Shown: positions 11,086-21,813 of the stretch, piece after piece | Numbering within the stretch: position 1 is the first letter of the stretch | Layout: every line of letters starts with the position of its first letter | NCBI GenBank assembly: GCA_039090855.1 | Contig: CM077011.1 | Location: 22,321,001 to 22,385,000, forward strand | DNA from: Macrothele yani | Taxonomy: Eukaryota; Arthropoda; Arachnida; Araneae; Macrothelidae | Length of the DNA stretch: 64,000 nt | Direction: 5' to 3' | The notes under the pieces: generated by a model | Seen by the model: the letters and a program-made list of their open reading frames with translations, nothing else | Told to the model about the DNA's origin: nothing | Databases searched by the model: none | Program-made: the position numbers and the translations under genes

Positions 11086-11769
11086 TCTTAAACATCTGAG
11101 ACGTACCTGAACCAAAGGATGGCTAAAATTTGCTACGCTCCCCAAAACGGGTACTATGGAGTACTACGGCAAAACTATTAATTCCCTTCACATTTCCAGC
11201 AGCACCGACCATGCACCTGCCACGGCTGATTAGCACTCCCTCTTAGTTCATTATTCTCCGATGCATGACCCAAGACATGATGGGAAATGACTAGTCCCAC
11301 TGACTTGGACATCATGCCTCTGAGTAAAAAAAGGAGACCACAAACATCTCTCTATTTCTTACATTCGTCGCCATTGTTATAGCCATTTTAGCAGGTGGTC
11401 AGTCAGAACATATTAGTGCCAATCATCCTTCTAAATGACCACTTTGTACTCTCGGTGGTCGCCAAAGCTGGGCACGTATCTCTTTCTGATGCACAGGTTC
11501 ACTCTCTCCAGTCTGCTTCAGCACATTTCTTAATAGCGAATATATTCGTTCGAGATGATTTCAGACCATTTTGCTAATCCCCAATTAATTCGTTCCTGCT
11601 GATAAAAATGTAAAATATGTTGGTCTTAGTTTTGACAGCAGTGTTTCTAAAATTACGCTGTCATTCGCCCAGTATCATTGAAGATGTTTGTGACCTAAAA
11701 ATTGCGAGATAGGCTGGTTTAATAACTTGAAATAACTTACCTACTTTTTGTGGGTTGCGAATTTACAAG
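11086..11769. other. No recognisable gene
   Basis: Nothing assignable. Short frames lack family motifs. Confidence 0.4.
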
Positions 11770-13290
11770 GTGTGATAAAAAAATATCTTGAATGGGTTTA
11801 TTAAAAAAAACGTACAAGACTTACAAACTTAATTGCCTCTGAAGTAGTCCCTTACCGAAGCCACACACTAAAGGGAGCGTTTTTTTCCATTGTACAACGT
11901 AACCCTGTTTCGTGTGCGAGATTGGTGTTATGCTAAATGTCTAAAACCATGACTAAAGAAATGTTGCAATAATGAGAATACGATGTAATAGTTGCACGGG
12001 ATAGCTCAAATGAAGGTTTTACGGCCAGATGAGACATATGCAGAAGTCAAACTTACGATAACCTTTTATTGGTCCAGCAATATTTGACAAAATCTAAAAT
12101 GTAGCACTGCCAGTTTTACACTTCACATATAATGCCTTAATTATATGTCGTATATTCTATCTTACAAACGATCGAATATATCCACACACTCACTAAGATA
12201 TTGCTGTATCGTCCTTTTTATCTAACGTTCTTATCACATTCATACGTCACTCTCTCTGACCTCGAAAGTGTTGCCAAACTCATTCATGTGAGAGAGAAGA
12301 TATCACGTTAATTTTGGAAAGTTCAAAAGGGAACGAACTCAAATTTACATAGGAAAAGGAACTAAATATGAACGTTAAATTAGAATACACACCACAACTT
12401 CTGGAAGTAGTTTTTGAAGTCATCTCCTGAAATAGGGAACCGCTGCTTTGTCGCATTCTTTTATACGCCATCAATATCTTGAAATCTTTTCCCTGTCAAG
12501 TGGTGTTTGATCTTTACCGAAGAGTAAAAAGTCACAGGGAGTGAGCTGTGGCGAGTAGGGTGGCTTTCGAACTTGTGAAGTGAGGTGTTTAGAAAGAACC
12601 TGCTGCCCAAGTTGCGCTGTATGGGCAGGCGCGTTGTGGTGGAGGAGTTGCCCTCGCCATTCTCATGCAATGTAGTCTTTTTCGGGATGAACTGTGTCCC
12701 TTAATCTCCGCAAGTCCTGACAGTATATTGTATGTCCTGATGGAGTGTATTAATGATACACAATTTCTTCATGATATCAAAAAACAGTCATTGTCATCTT
12801 GACATCGCTGAGGCGCTGTCGCGGTTTTTTGGGTCAGGAAGAGATTGTGGCCTTCCACTGTGAAGATTGGCCATTAGTTTCGTAGTCATATCCATAAACC
12901 CAAGAATCGTCACCAGTTATGGTAGTTTCTAAAAAGTTTTCGTTGTTTTCGACGCATTCAAGCTAATCGCTATAGCAGCTGAAAATGGGCCAGTTTTTGC
13001 TCAACTGAGAGCAAGTGTGGCACAAATTTAGCTGAAAGGCATTACATACCCAAATCGACCGTAAGAATTGACTAAACTGAACAGAAACTGATGTTCAAGT
13101 CTTGCGATAACTTACGAATAGCGATTTGGGGGTTTTTCCGCACAGCTGTGCGCACAGTTTTAACTTTGGTTTGGTGCCAAACTCCCAGACCTTTCACCAT
13201 TCTCAGCATTTTCACGGGCATCTTTAAAATGTTTTTGTTTTTGCTCATAAACTTGTGCACTATTTATACAAGAAACCCCTTCGACTTTAT
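11770..13290 (-). pseudogene. mariner-type transposon remnant (DD34D-like transposase)
   Basis: The reverse strand carries a mariner-type transposase in pieces. The N-terminal part includes VRKNPQIAIRKLSQDLNIS near 13100 (helix-turn-helix region). The first catalytic box TGDDSWVYGYDY lies at about 12880-12916, LLHHNAPAH at about 12625-12650, and PPYSPQLTPCDFLLF near 12555 (third acidic residue intact). The family norm is LLHHDNAPAH; here the Asp codon is missing between 12635 and 12636, so the second catalytic residue is lost by an exact 3-nt deletion. Other frameshifts and stops occur. The left end near 11770 reads caaggtgtgataaaaa; its partner at the other end was not found. Confidence 0.75.
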
Positions 13291-13299
13291 GTAACTAAG

Positions 13300-14290
13300 A
13301 CGTGCCTGCCCCACAGGATGCACATGAGATAAAGGCATAGTGGGCAGCACATGCCAGTGAAGTATAGTAGGCAGCACACGGAGCTTCGGTGCCGAGAGTT
13401 GCGGGTTCGACACACCTGACATAAAAATGATGAAGAAATTTACTTCGTCATATTGGCGCCCGAACTTCCAGGATGGTCTGGCTGTTAAATTTCTCGCAAT
13501 GGTGTGATGTTCTTTCCACACCGCGAGACAGGAAAAACCCGAGCGCCTTCTTCAGTACTTCGAAAAAATAAATCAGTGTGATGTTACGTTCCACACACCA
13601 AAATGTCTTTAATTTCTCAAACGAACGTTCTTCATATCATGACTGGTTACAGCGACACATGGTTCGAACTGACTCGTCGAGCATGCCCCTGGCCTTCGTT
13701 CCTGGGGGATGTGACATGCCTGCCCCGTGGGACGCACATGAGACGAAGGCATATAGCAATAAGAGCACATGCCAGTGTAGTATAGTGGATAGCACTCGGA
13801 GCTCCAGGTCCGAGAGTTGTGGGTTTGAATCCCGCTTCCGGTATAAAAATGATGGAGATATTTACTTCGTCATATTAGCGCCCGAACTTCCAGGATGGTC
13901 TGGCTGTTAGGTTTCTCGCAATGGTGAGATGTTCTTTCCTTACCGCGAGACAGATAAACTAAGAGCCCCTTCTTCAGTGCTTCGAAAAGAATAAATCAGT
14001 GTAATGTTACGTTCCACACACCAAATTTTCTAGGATTTTTCAAACGCACGTTCTTCATAGGATGACTGGCTGCAGCGACACGTGGTCCCTGCTGACCTGT
14101 GGACCATGCCCCTCCCGCCCTCTTTCCCGGGGAGATGTGACGTGCCGGACGCACATGAGATAAAGGCAGATAGCAGTGAGAGCACATGCCAGTGTTGTAC
14201 AGTGGATAGCACTCGGAGCTCCGGGAGCCGAGAGTCGTGAGTTCGAATCCCGCCTCTGGTATAAAAATGATGGAGAAATTTATTTCTTCA
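13300..14290 (+). repeat. Tandem repeat, about 415 bp x 2.4, with tRNA-like modules
   Basis: The segment cacatgagataaaggca recurs at 13321, 13735 and 14152 (periods 414 and 417). Each unit holds a tRNA-like stretch (13353-13420, 13771-13842, 14188-14260) with an A-box-like tatagtggatagcactcgg and a B box such as gggtttgaatccc. It is followed by ataaaaatgatggaga, a body with gaacttccaggatggtctgg, and cttcgaaaa.aataaatcag. The same body occurs reversed at 22838-23370 with a different tRNA-like head. It looks like a SINE amplified in tandem. Confidence 0.85.
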
Positions 14291-14291
14291 T

Positions 14292-14925
14292 AATACTTTA
14301 AGTACGTGGTTTTGCAAGTTTCGCTACGCTTTTGACAAAATTTGATGTACATTCATTGATAAATTTTTTCCGACATGACAAAGCAACGAACAGCTTTACA
14401 AACGTAAGAAAAACAGTGCTACCGCAAAAAAAAAAAAAAAAAAAATGGACGAGTAGGGAAGACGTGACTCGCGGCAAATGCGTACTAGGTTCCAAGGTAA
14501 ACCTGTGCGAAACCGCTTTTTGCTCTGTTACGCGATTCAAAACTTATTCAACTAGTCTGGATTATTTTTGATCGCACTTCGTTCGTGCAACTATGAATTT
14601 TCTTGTTTATCTCTTGCTAGAATAAATAACGGTTTCTTATCATATGAAATAGGCGATAACACGATATTTTATATTACACTGAGTGAATTGAGTAAAATAT
14701 GGCAACTGAAGTTTGATTTTCTCTAAATTTTATGCATAACAACTTGTTTTCTCTTCCTTTAGTAATGCGTGATATCGCTATTGTTTCTGATTGCAGAATA
14801 AAAGGGGTCATACTGGGCCCGGAAAATATCTTTTTCTCACTTTTTAGTGATTTACTTTTCTTCATTTCCGTGTCTTCGAGAATTTGCAAACTTAATTAAC
14901 ATACACATCTTGTCTCAAAACAACT
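14292..14925. other. No recognisable gene; A run
   Basis: A run of about 19 A residues at 14426-14444 could be the tail of an unrecognised retroposon. Otherwise nothing assignable. Confidence 0.4.
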
Positions 14926-14926
14926 T

Positions 14927-15138
14927 TTTTTTATTGGAGGTTTAACGGCCACCGTGAGCAACTCAGTGGGCTATAAGCAGTCGCCCGTCCCTAATTTAGG
15001 GCCACTGGTTCCAGGGAAGGGAGAAAGCCAGCGCCGTAAGACAAACACATCATCTATGTCTCCCCGAATTCGAACCCGGACCCATGTCGTACTAACGATC
15101 AGAAGCCATCGCTCAGACCACTGCGCCATCGGGGCGGC
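14927..15138 (-). mobile_element. SINE-I copy
   Basis: Reverse-strand copy: T run at the left (A tail), then ggaggtttaacggccaccgt, and at the right the tRNA-like head with gaattcgaacccgg (B box) and cgctcagaccactgcgcc (A box) ending at ggggcggc. Full length and moderately conserved. Confidence 0.9.
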
Positions 15139-15243
15139 CCGAAACAACTGAGAATGGTTTTGTAAAAAAAAAGAAAATAAAAGAAAAAATGCAATACTGC
15201 GATCGACTTTGGCACGAGTCTTAAGAAAACGGTAGTCGTTGTA

Positions 15244-15257
15244 GTAACCATAGCAAC
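15244..15257 (+). promoter_or_regulatory. X-box-like motif
   Basis: gtaaccatagcaac fits the RFX-factor X-box pattern GTHNYYATRRNAAC exactly. RFX factors drive ciliary genes in animals. There is no gene start nearby, only a decayed mariner, so a regulatory role is unsupported. Confidence 0.3.
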
Positions 15258-15339
15258 CTGCCACACCTGTTTAACACGCGTGCGCCGTTGGTAGTGTGCG
15301 GTTTAATAAGCGTTGTTTCGTGAGATCTAAAGAGAATTT

Positions 15340-16070
15340 TGGCGCTGTGATTTTTCGAAAAAAAAATGATGTAAAAGAGGAACAAATATGCGCTACTAAA
15401 TTTTGCCCTCCACTTAAGAAGTTTGTAGGAGAGACTTTCCGTCTTTATGCAAGGGCTTATAAATATTAATGTCTAGGAAAATCAACAATTTACAGATGGC
15501 ATAAAGAATTTATGGATGGTCGTGAGTCGGCGGCTTTAATCGCGCATGGAGGAAGACCTTCAACGAGTGTTAGAGAGGTATACATTAATACCATAGGTGT
15601 TATTATGAGGGAAGACATACACTCATCAATTCGAAATATCAAACATATGGTTCACATTTCAAAATCATCAATTCACAGAAATTTAAGCGAGTATATGTGC
15701 ATGAAACGAGTTTGTCCAACTTGGGTTTTCCATTTCTCGTCCCAATGCAAGGCCGCACATGTCCAGTTCTGCGTTTCTTACTTGGAGAAAATGAATATTA
15801 AGTTGATGCCCCGACCTGCATATAGTCCGGACTTGTCACTATGTGACTTTTGGTTGTTCCCCACTTTAAAATAGTCATTACGGGGACGACAATGTGAGAC
15901 TGATCAACAACTGATTATAGCTGCGCAAGGGTGCTTCAACGGCATTTAAGAAGAATTCCAGAAGACATTCAAAAAGTGGGAGAAGCGTTGGGAAACTTGT
16001 ATTTGAAGCAATGGGCAGTATTTCGAAAAAGATGACCACTTCCTTGATAATTAAGGTACGCGTATTGTTT
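15340..16070 (+). pseudogene. mariner-like transposase with internal deletion
   Basis: The frame 15512-15874 reads WHKEFMDGRESAALIAHGGR before the annotated Met and within it, then a second DNA-binding segment (SSIRNIKHMVHISKSSIHRN). It jumps from KAAHVQFCVSYLEKM straight to PAYSPDLSLCDFWLFPTLK, the C-terminal block containing the third catalytic Asp. The central catalytic region, about 100 residues with the first two Asp, is absent. This is the typical form of a deletion derivative. Upstream coding (KFCPPLKKFVGETFRLYARA) contains a stop near 15470. Downstream FQKTFKKWEKRWE-like coding follows in another frame. Confidence 0.7.
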
Positions 16071-16336
16071 CATTTGAAAAAATATTCGCAGTTGTTTGGG
16101 GACAACCGTTATATTTACAGCATTACTTCACGCCTTAAAGAAAACTCTGTAAAACTTCTTGCAATTCTTCGTTTTATTAAATGTTGATTTCTGGAAAACG
16201 ATTTTAGACTTGAGTTATCACAAATGCAACATTTTGTGGTTAAATATCATGTGGTATTTTGAAGCAGTAGTTTGGAGCCTTAAATAAGCTATTCAAAACT
16301 GGTAGGTTCAGTTTGATTTCGTAGCATTTCTTCTGC

Positions 16337-16693
16337 CACAATGAGAAAAACGTTTTGTTAATTCAGCAAAGAAAGAAATTTAATCAACCAAAATATTTCG
16401 TCGATATGCAGTTAACAAAAATGGTTTTTTGAATTTTCAAAAGCATTTTGCTGAAAATTATTGTTGATTCAACAAAATTTATTCTTATCATGATAAAACG
16501 TTTGTTCATTTAAGAATATGCATAGGTTATCGTGATAAAACGTTTAGTTGGATTAACAAAATATAGCCAAGGAAATAATTTTGTGTTGCGAACAAAACAA
16601 TTCCGATGGAGTTTGGCTAAAGCAACAAAATAAATGGACAAAGCAGATCAACAAAACTATTTTGTTTTTTCAACCAAACTTTTTTTCTCAGTG
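16337..16693. mobile_element. Small MITE-like element
   Basis: Imperfect terminal inverted repeats of about 24 bp (cacaatgagaaaaacgtttt on the left; the right end reverse-complements to cactgagaaaaaaagtttgg). Imperfect 7-bp direct repeats flank it (cttctgc at 16330, catctgc at 16694). The interior is AT-rich with many caacaaaa motifs and an internal repeat of gataaaacgttt. No coding capacity. Superfamily unassigned. Confidence 0.5.
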
Positions 16694-16695
16694 CA

Positions 16696-17528
16696 TCTGC
16701 AGGAAAAGGTATTTTAAAAGAGTACCACTACAATAAACTTAAGATGATTTGTACAATAAAATACCTAGAGATTCATTTAAAACGTGGAAGGCAAAACAGC
16801 AAAAATTTAGTTCGAAAGTCTGTAAACGACCTCAGGCTAAATTTCTTTTGCCTGCTTTACGTCAAACAGCAAAACAAACCTACGATTTTGTAAACTTCTG
16901 GTTGAAGGTAACGCCATTCGGAATCACTGCTATTATTAACATACTTAAAAGGAAGGACGTGCGACGTTTAACCGAAATCGAAGGTAGTTAATAAAACGGA
17001 AAAGAAAACAAAATCAGCTTGAAATCTATTTTATTTGATTTGGGTGAATCAGATGATTTTAAGTGTATACGGTATATACATACTCGTATATATATCCTTG
17101 ACTCAGTTTGAAATCGCAACAAACGATGTTTGCGTCAGCTGGAATGTGATCTCGGTTTACTACGAATATTTATTAACGTAAGTGTCGATAAATCCGTGGC
17201 ACGTGGTTCGATAATAACAGAACTAGGCCTGTCCTTCATCTATCATTTTAATCATTAGCTGAGCCTATGAATCCGTAGAGAAATGCAGTGTTTTACCGTT
17301 ATATCTTGGGTTTATGGATCTCACTCCAGTGTTCAAGCGAGATAAAACGTTTTGTATGTTGAGCATACTATACGACGCAAAATGTCTTAGCAACATTCAC
17401 GTTCCTCCACATGTCTTTAGCACATTCCGAATCTTCTGTTGTAGAAGTACTGCGGGTAATGCTACAGTTACGGATTAGGAGCAATGGAATGCGTTAGACA
17501 TGAATTTTCATTTCGAGACCATTGTATC
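16696..17528. other. No recognisable gene
   Basis: AT-rich with short frames. A short TA/GTATA-rich run occurs near 17070-17095. Confidence 0.4.
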
Positions 17529-17529
17529 A

Positions 17530-17733
17530 TTTTTCCTTTTTGGAGTTTAATGACCACGGCGAGCAACTATGTAGGCTCCATGTAGTCGCTCGTACTTAAA
17601 TTTGGGCCACTGAGCCCAAAACCTGGATAGAGGACGTACGTATGACAAAAACCATCAGTGTCTCACTGTGAATTTAAATCCGGACCCATCTCGCACGCAT
17701 GATTCGAAGCCATTGAGTCGTCCCTCTTGGCCA
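17530..17733 (-). mobile_element. SINE-I copy, strongly diverged
   Basis: Follows the SINE-I order on the reverse strand (ttggagtttaatgaccacgg, cgagcaactatgtaggct, tttgggccactg, gaatttaaatccggacccatc) and ends near the tRNA-like head, which has lost most of its A box. Old copy. Confidence 0.7.
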
Positions 17734-18419
17734 CAAGCACAGCATTTGTATCCACGTCTGCATTGCAAGAGATCCCTTGTCCAGAACCCTTCCACGTTTA
17801 GTGACATGTACTTTCCAACAGAATTAAATTTCCGCGGGAAAGACGAAACTATCTGTGTAATGCTGATTTAGTAAAAGAGAAAACTACCACTCTCCAACCC
17901 CAAGTAAAATCCATCCATCTATCTCGTCCTCCCATGGCGACTTAAGTCCCGCAAAGACGACTATGCGCCCTTGAGGGTTACTGGCAAATTCATGCACACG
18001 GCTTTCCATTACTCAGCTGCAAACAAATAAGGGATAAAGTGCATCCGGGGCCAACTTCACAGGGAGCCATCTACGTATTCGCGCCCCCAACCACAGAGAA
18101 ATCAGGGTCATGGTTATTTTTGATGATTTTTGGTTAATATATCTAATTAGTTTTCAATTCAATCTGCAACTGTGGCGTTTAATTTGCTGATAACTCAATA
18201 ACCGTTGTTTTCCATTTCTATATGAATGAATAAAGTTAGAGCTAAGTGCATTTTGGTATGTAACTTCTCTCAAAATACATTAAAACATAAATGAATCACA
18301 CCCAATTATTACGTATTCTATTCCTCAGTCAATATTCTGCCCTTGTATAATTTGCTGTTTAAATAACTATATGTAACTTCATTAGCTGAAAAATTTCTGT
18401 CTTTTGTGATGTACTGCCG
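17734..18419. other. Mostly unrecognised; short dispersed repeat
   Basis: The stretch 18024-18072 (gtgcatccggggccaacttc and following) matches 42577-42626, so a piece of a dispersed family is present. No gene seen. Confidence 0.45.
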
Positions 18420-18545
18420 AGGTGAGGTACGTATCGAGACGACAAATCTGCAGCAGTTCATTCCGTTGGTGTAGCTTAGTCGGTTAGAGCAACTCACTCC
18501 GGAGCAACGAGACTAGGTTTCGAACTTCGTCACCGACAAATTCCT
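18415..18545 (+). mobile_element. SINE-II copy (tRNA-like head)
   Basis: Leader gaggtgaggtacgtatcgag and gacaaatctgcagc, then a tRNA-like head gtagcttagtcggttagagc, ctccggagcaacgag and B-box-like ggtttcgaactt. The same order occurs at 34355, 40935 and 43245. Confidence 0.65.
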
Positions 18546-19330
18546 GCCTTCACACTATCTCAACCCAAAACATAAATTCCGCGCAACTCAGGTGCTTGAA
18601 ATGATAAGATTAATAAATGCAGAATCAATGAGTACACAATTAGACAGTTTATGTGGATTGCCCGATGGCATGTTCTGGTTCATTGCATTTGTTTGGAGTA
18701 CACACGCTGCTCGACACAAAAGGTTCCACATAAGGAAGTATTTATCGGAGCGAATTGCCCACCTGGTGGGTATATGCCGACACTTTGGTTATGCAAGTGA
18801 TTGCAATCGCAAATCAATCACGTCATACGGAGCAGTGATAAAAGGGAAAAACTTTCGGCGTAGCAGTAGTAATGATTAATTGTCCTCACATGGGAGTTTG
18901 GACCACTTCATCGGATTGATCTCAGTGGCGAAAGCACGTGTGGGAAGTGAGAATGTCCTGGTGACGTCATCTGTAATCTTACCACCACACGTACACTTTT
19001 ATTTGAGGCTTCAACATAGGGCTACGTACGGCTGGTTGGGCCCTGCGTAGGCTATAAATGTCTGTTGAATTTAGAAACAATAACTGCCTGAAGACAACGT
19101 GCATTGATTTAGTGGGACTGGTACTACTAAGCGTACATTCTAAACTCTCTGATCACCACATTCGGCGGCACACTGTCGCAGTCCCACAGTTCTCAGCTAA
19201 CGCTATTCGACGAAGTATACAGGCAGCTATCGACGTACTCGTATCGACAAGGACTGTAAATTGCAGACCAATTGAGGCTATTTTGATCAATCGCCAGCCA
19301 TCGCGGAGACTGTAAATCATCGCAGCACTT
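18546..19330. other. No recognisable gene
   Basis: The open frame 18592-18879 has no recognised domain and no sign of conservation. Nothing else assignable. Confidence 0.4.
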
Positions 19331-20180
19331 CGTTGCGGAAAACTGCAATGCGCCTTACCAAACACACGCAGCTACGACACTCGCTTCTGTCTCAGCGCGT
19401 ATGAGAATATGATGACATCATCGCGGAAACTTGAAGTGGTACCGTACTAGACACACGCAGCTACGAGACTCGCTTATGTCTCAGCGCTGATATTAATCGG
19501 ATGACATAATCGCGGAGGATTGAAATGGTGCTGAATAAAACGAAAGCAACGAAGAGACTCGCTTTTGTCTCAGCGCTAATGTGAATCGGATGACATCATC
19601 GCGGAGGATTGAAATCGTGTTATATAAGACATACGCAGCGAAGAGACTCGCTTCTGTCTCAGCGCTAATGACAATTGCGTGACATCATCACTGAAGATTG
19701 AAATGGTGCCGTACTAGACACACGCAGCGACGAGACTTGCTTTTGTCTCAGCGCTGATATGAATCGGATGATATGATCGCGGAGGATTGAAATTGCGCTA
19801 TAAAAGACACACGCAGCGAAGAGACTCGCGTTTGTCTCAGCGCTTATGAGAATCTAATGACACCATCGCGGAAGACTGAAATGATGCCCTGCCGCCCCGG
19901 TGGCGCAGTGGTCTAAGCGATGGCCTCTGATCATTCGTCCGAACGGGGTCCGGGTTCAAATCCTGGTGGTGAGGCATGGATGTTGTGTTTGTCTTACGGC
20001 ACTGTCTCTCTCCCTTCCCTGGAACCAGTGACCCTAAATTAGGGACGGGCGACTGCTTATAGCCCATTGAGTTGCTTACGGTGGTCGTTAAACCTCCAGC
20101 CAAAAAAAAAAAAAAAAAAAAAAAAATTGATGCCCTACCAGAGAGCTTGCTCCTGTCTGAGGGCTGATGAGAATCTGGAA
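19330..20180 (+). repeat. 89-bp tandem array, 6 full units plus a seventh split by a SINE
   Basis: The marker ctcagcgc falls at 19391, 19480, 19569, 19658, 19747 and 19836, exactly 89 bp apart each time. The unit contains gagactcgctt.tgtctcagc, a tgacatcatcgcgga segment and acacacgcagcgaa. A seventh, shorter unit (ctgagggctgatgag) lies after the SINE at 19891-20127. Uniform length with some base divergence suggests no recent indels. Confidence 0.92.
19882..20136 (+). mobile_element. SINE-I copy with 9-bp target-site duplication
   Basis: Full-length copy 19891-20127 from gccgccccggtggcgcagtg to a 25-base A tail. The 9-bp direct repeat tgatgccct (19882-19890 and 20128-20136) is the target-site duplication, showing that it inserted into the 89-bp array. 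It is one of the least diverged copies and defines both ends of the family. Confidence 0.95.
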
Positions 20181-20299
20181 ACGCCATGGCCACCAAGATG
20201 ACCTTGTTGCTATCCTTAAGTGTAACAGGGATCCTCTGTCTGGTGTCATGGTTCGGATCGCTATTAGTTCTTATAGACATCCATGGTTCCTACTCCTAT

Positions 20300-20599
20300 A
20301 GGGTACAAAGATAACGCAACGATAAGGAGTTGATGCAGCCCATCTTCACAAGATAACGTCTTTCCGCACACTGCTACATCATCACATGAGGCCACCAATG
20401 TTTACAGGTGTTGCCCTGGCCAAAGCAATCCCGAGACTTAGTGGGAGGCGTCATGGGCAGACGACCTAACACCCTGCATGATAAGCTGTGATAATCGGCT
20501 TGATAAGCTGTGCACACAAATCTACGTTGCATGGTCAGAAATATCTCAAGACACAATGCAGAGACTTTTCCGCTCGATACTACGCCGTGTTACGATATA
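20300..20599 (+). pseudogene. Tc1-like transposase remnant I
   Basis: Pieces of a Tc1-type C-terminal half: QDNVFPHTA near 20350 (second catalytic Asp), LQVLPWPKQSRDL in a shifted frame near 20405-20440, MGRRPNTLHDKL, and ISQDTMQRLFRSILRRV up to 20590. The fragment is cut at 20599 by the family A transposon. Not functional. Confidence 0.55.
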
Positions 20600-21811
20600 C
20601 ACTGAAGAGAAATTGAATTACAGACAGCTGGCGTTATGCAAATGTGGCGCTGTGGGCGGCCCTGTAGACGAAAACGACATGACGTATGCAGCGATCCGAC
20701 AATATAAGGAGTGATGCGACGGGAATCAGTAAGAGTCCGACGCAGTATGGGTAAGACGAAGGATCTAAGCGCATTTGATAGTGGGAAAATTTTCGGTGCC
20801 AGACGAATGGGTCACTCTATCTCGGAAGTCGTGCAAGCACTGAGATTTTCACGAGCCAGTGTGCCACGGGTGTACCGTGAGTACATCGAATCCGGTAAAA
20901 CCATCCCTGCAAGAGCCAACTGGCGTGGACAACGGCGTGTGGATGAGCGGGGTCATCGTCGGCTAGGTCGCATTGTGACAGCGGATAGACGGGCAACAGT
21001 GCAAGAAATCACTCGGCAGTTTAACACTGGTACACAAAAACGTGTAAGCAGCCACACCATCCAGAACCATCTCCTCGCTATCGGGTACAGAAGCCATCGT
21101 CCCAACAGGGTACCGCTTCTGACCGCACATCACAGGGTGCAAATATTAGCATGGGCGCGGGAACATCGCTACTAGACCCCAGACATGTGAAAAAATTTTG
21201 CCCGGACTGATGAGTCGAGATTCACGTTGGTACATGTGGATGGCAGGATATGAGTACGGCGCAAACCACATGAAGCGATGGATCATTTTTGCAAGCAGGG
21301 TACTCTTCATGCTGGTGTGGGTGGCATTCTCGTCTGGAGACTGTTTACGTTGACTGAAATAGGACCCCTTGTACGTGTGGCATCGATCCTCACAGGTCAA
21401 CGTTACCGGGATATCCTGGACGACCATTTTCTCCCGTTCTTCAACATCCCACTGGGGACCTCATCCTGCAACAAGACAAATGCACCTTGCCATCGCTCCC
21501 GAAATGTATCCGAATGGTTGGATGAACACTCCACCGACGTGGCCTCGCTTCCTTGGCCAGCTAGGTTACCTGACGCAATCCCATCGAGCACATCTGGGAT
21601 GCCATCGAGAGAGATGTTTTAGGCTCTGACCCCTTCAATCAAATCTATGTGAACTGTGGGAGCTTGTTCAGGGGTCTTGGATCCGTATGGCTTCCCAACG
21701 TTTCCGGTGTCTTGTCGAGTCCATGCCGAGACGAATCGTCGCCGTCATCAGGGCAAAAGGTGGTGCTACACGTTACTAGACAGGTATCTCTAATTCAATT
21801 GCTCTTCAATG
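20600..21811 (+). mobile_element. Tc1-like transposon, family A, copy 1
   Basis: Terminal repeats begin cactgaagagaaattgaatt and end in the complement; TA flanks both ends. Length is 1212 bp. The N-terminal frame 20711-21175 contains MGKTKDLSAFDSGKIFGARR and the HTH region; it continues as VSSHTIQNHLLAIGYRS. Further pieces are a first Asp box damaged near 21205 (RTDESRF), GGILVW, then FNIPLGTSS in a shifted frame, NAPCHRSR and SLPWPA near 21550. Frameshifts and a stop after HRY at 21173 inactivate it. It sits inside Tc1 remnant I. Confidence 0.92.
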
Positions 21812-21813
21812 TA

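Noticed and set aside
13771..13842. Functional tRNA genes at this and other A-box/B-box pairs
   Set aside because: Acceptor ends do not pair, anticodon loops are off-size, and the same units recur with retroposon bodies.
18592..18879. Possible host gene exon (95-codon open frame)
   Set aside because: No domain, splice context or codon signal that I can see; length is within chance for this composition.
19330..20180. CRISPR array from the regular 89-bp period
   Set aside because: The whole unit is repeated with no variable spacer, and the surrounding DNA is eukaryotic.
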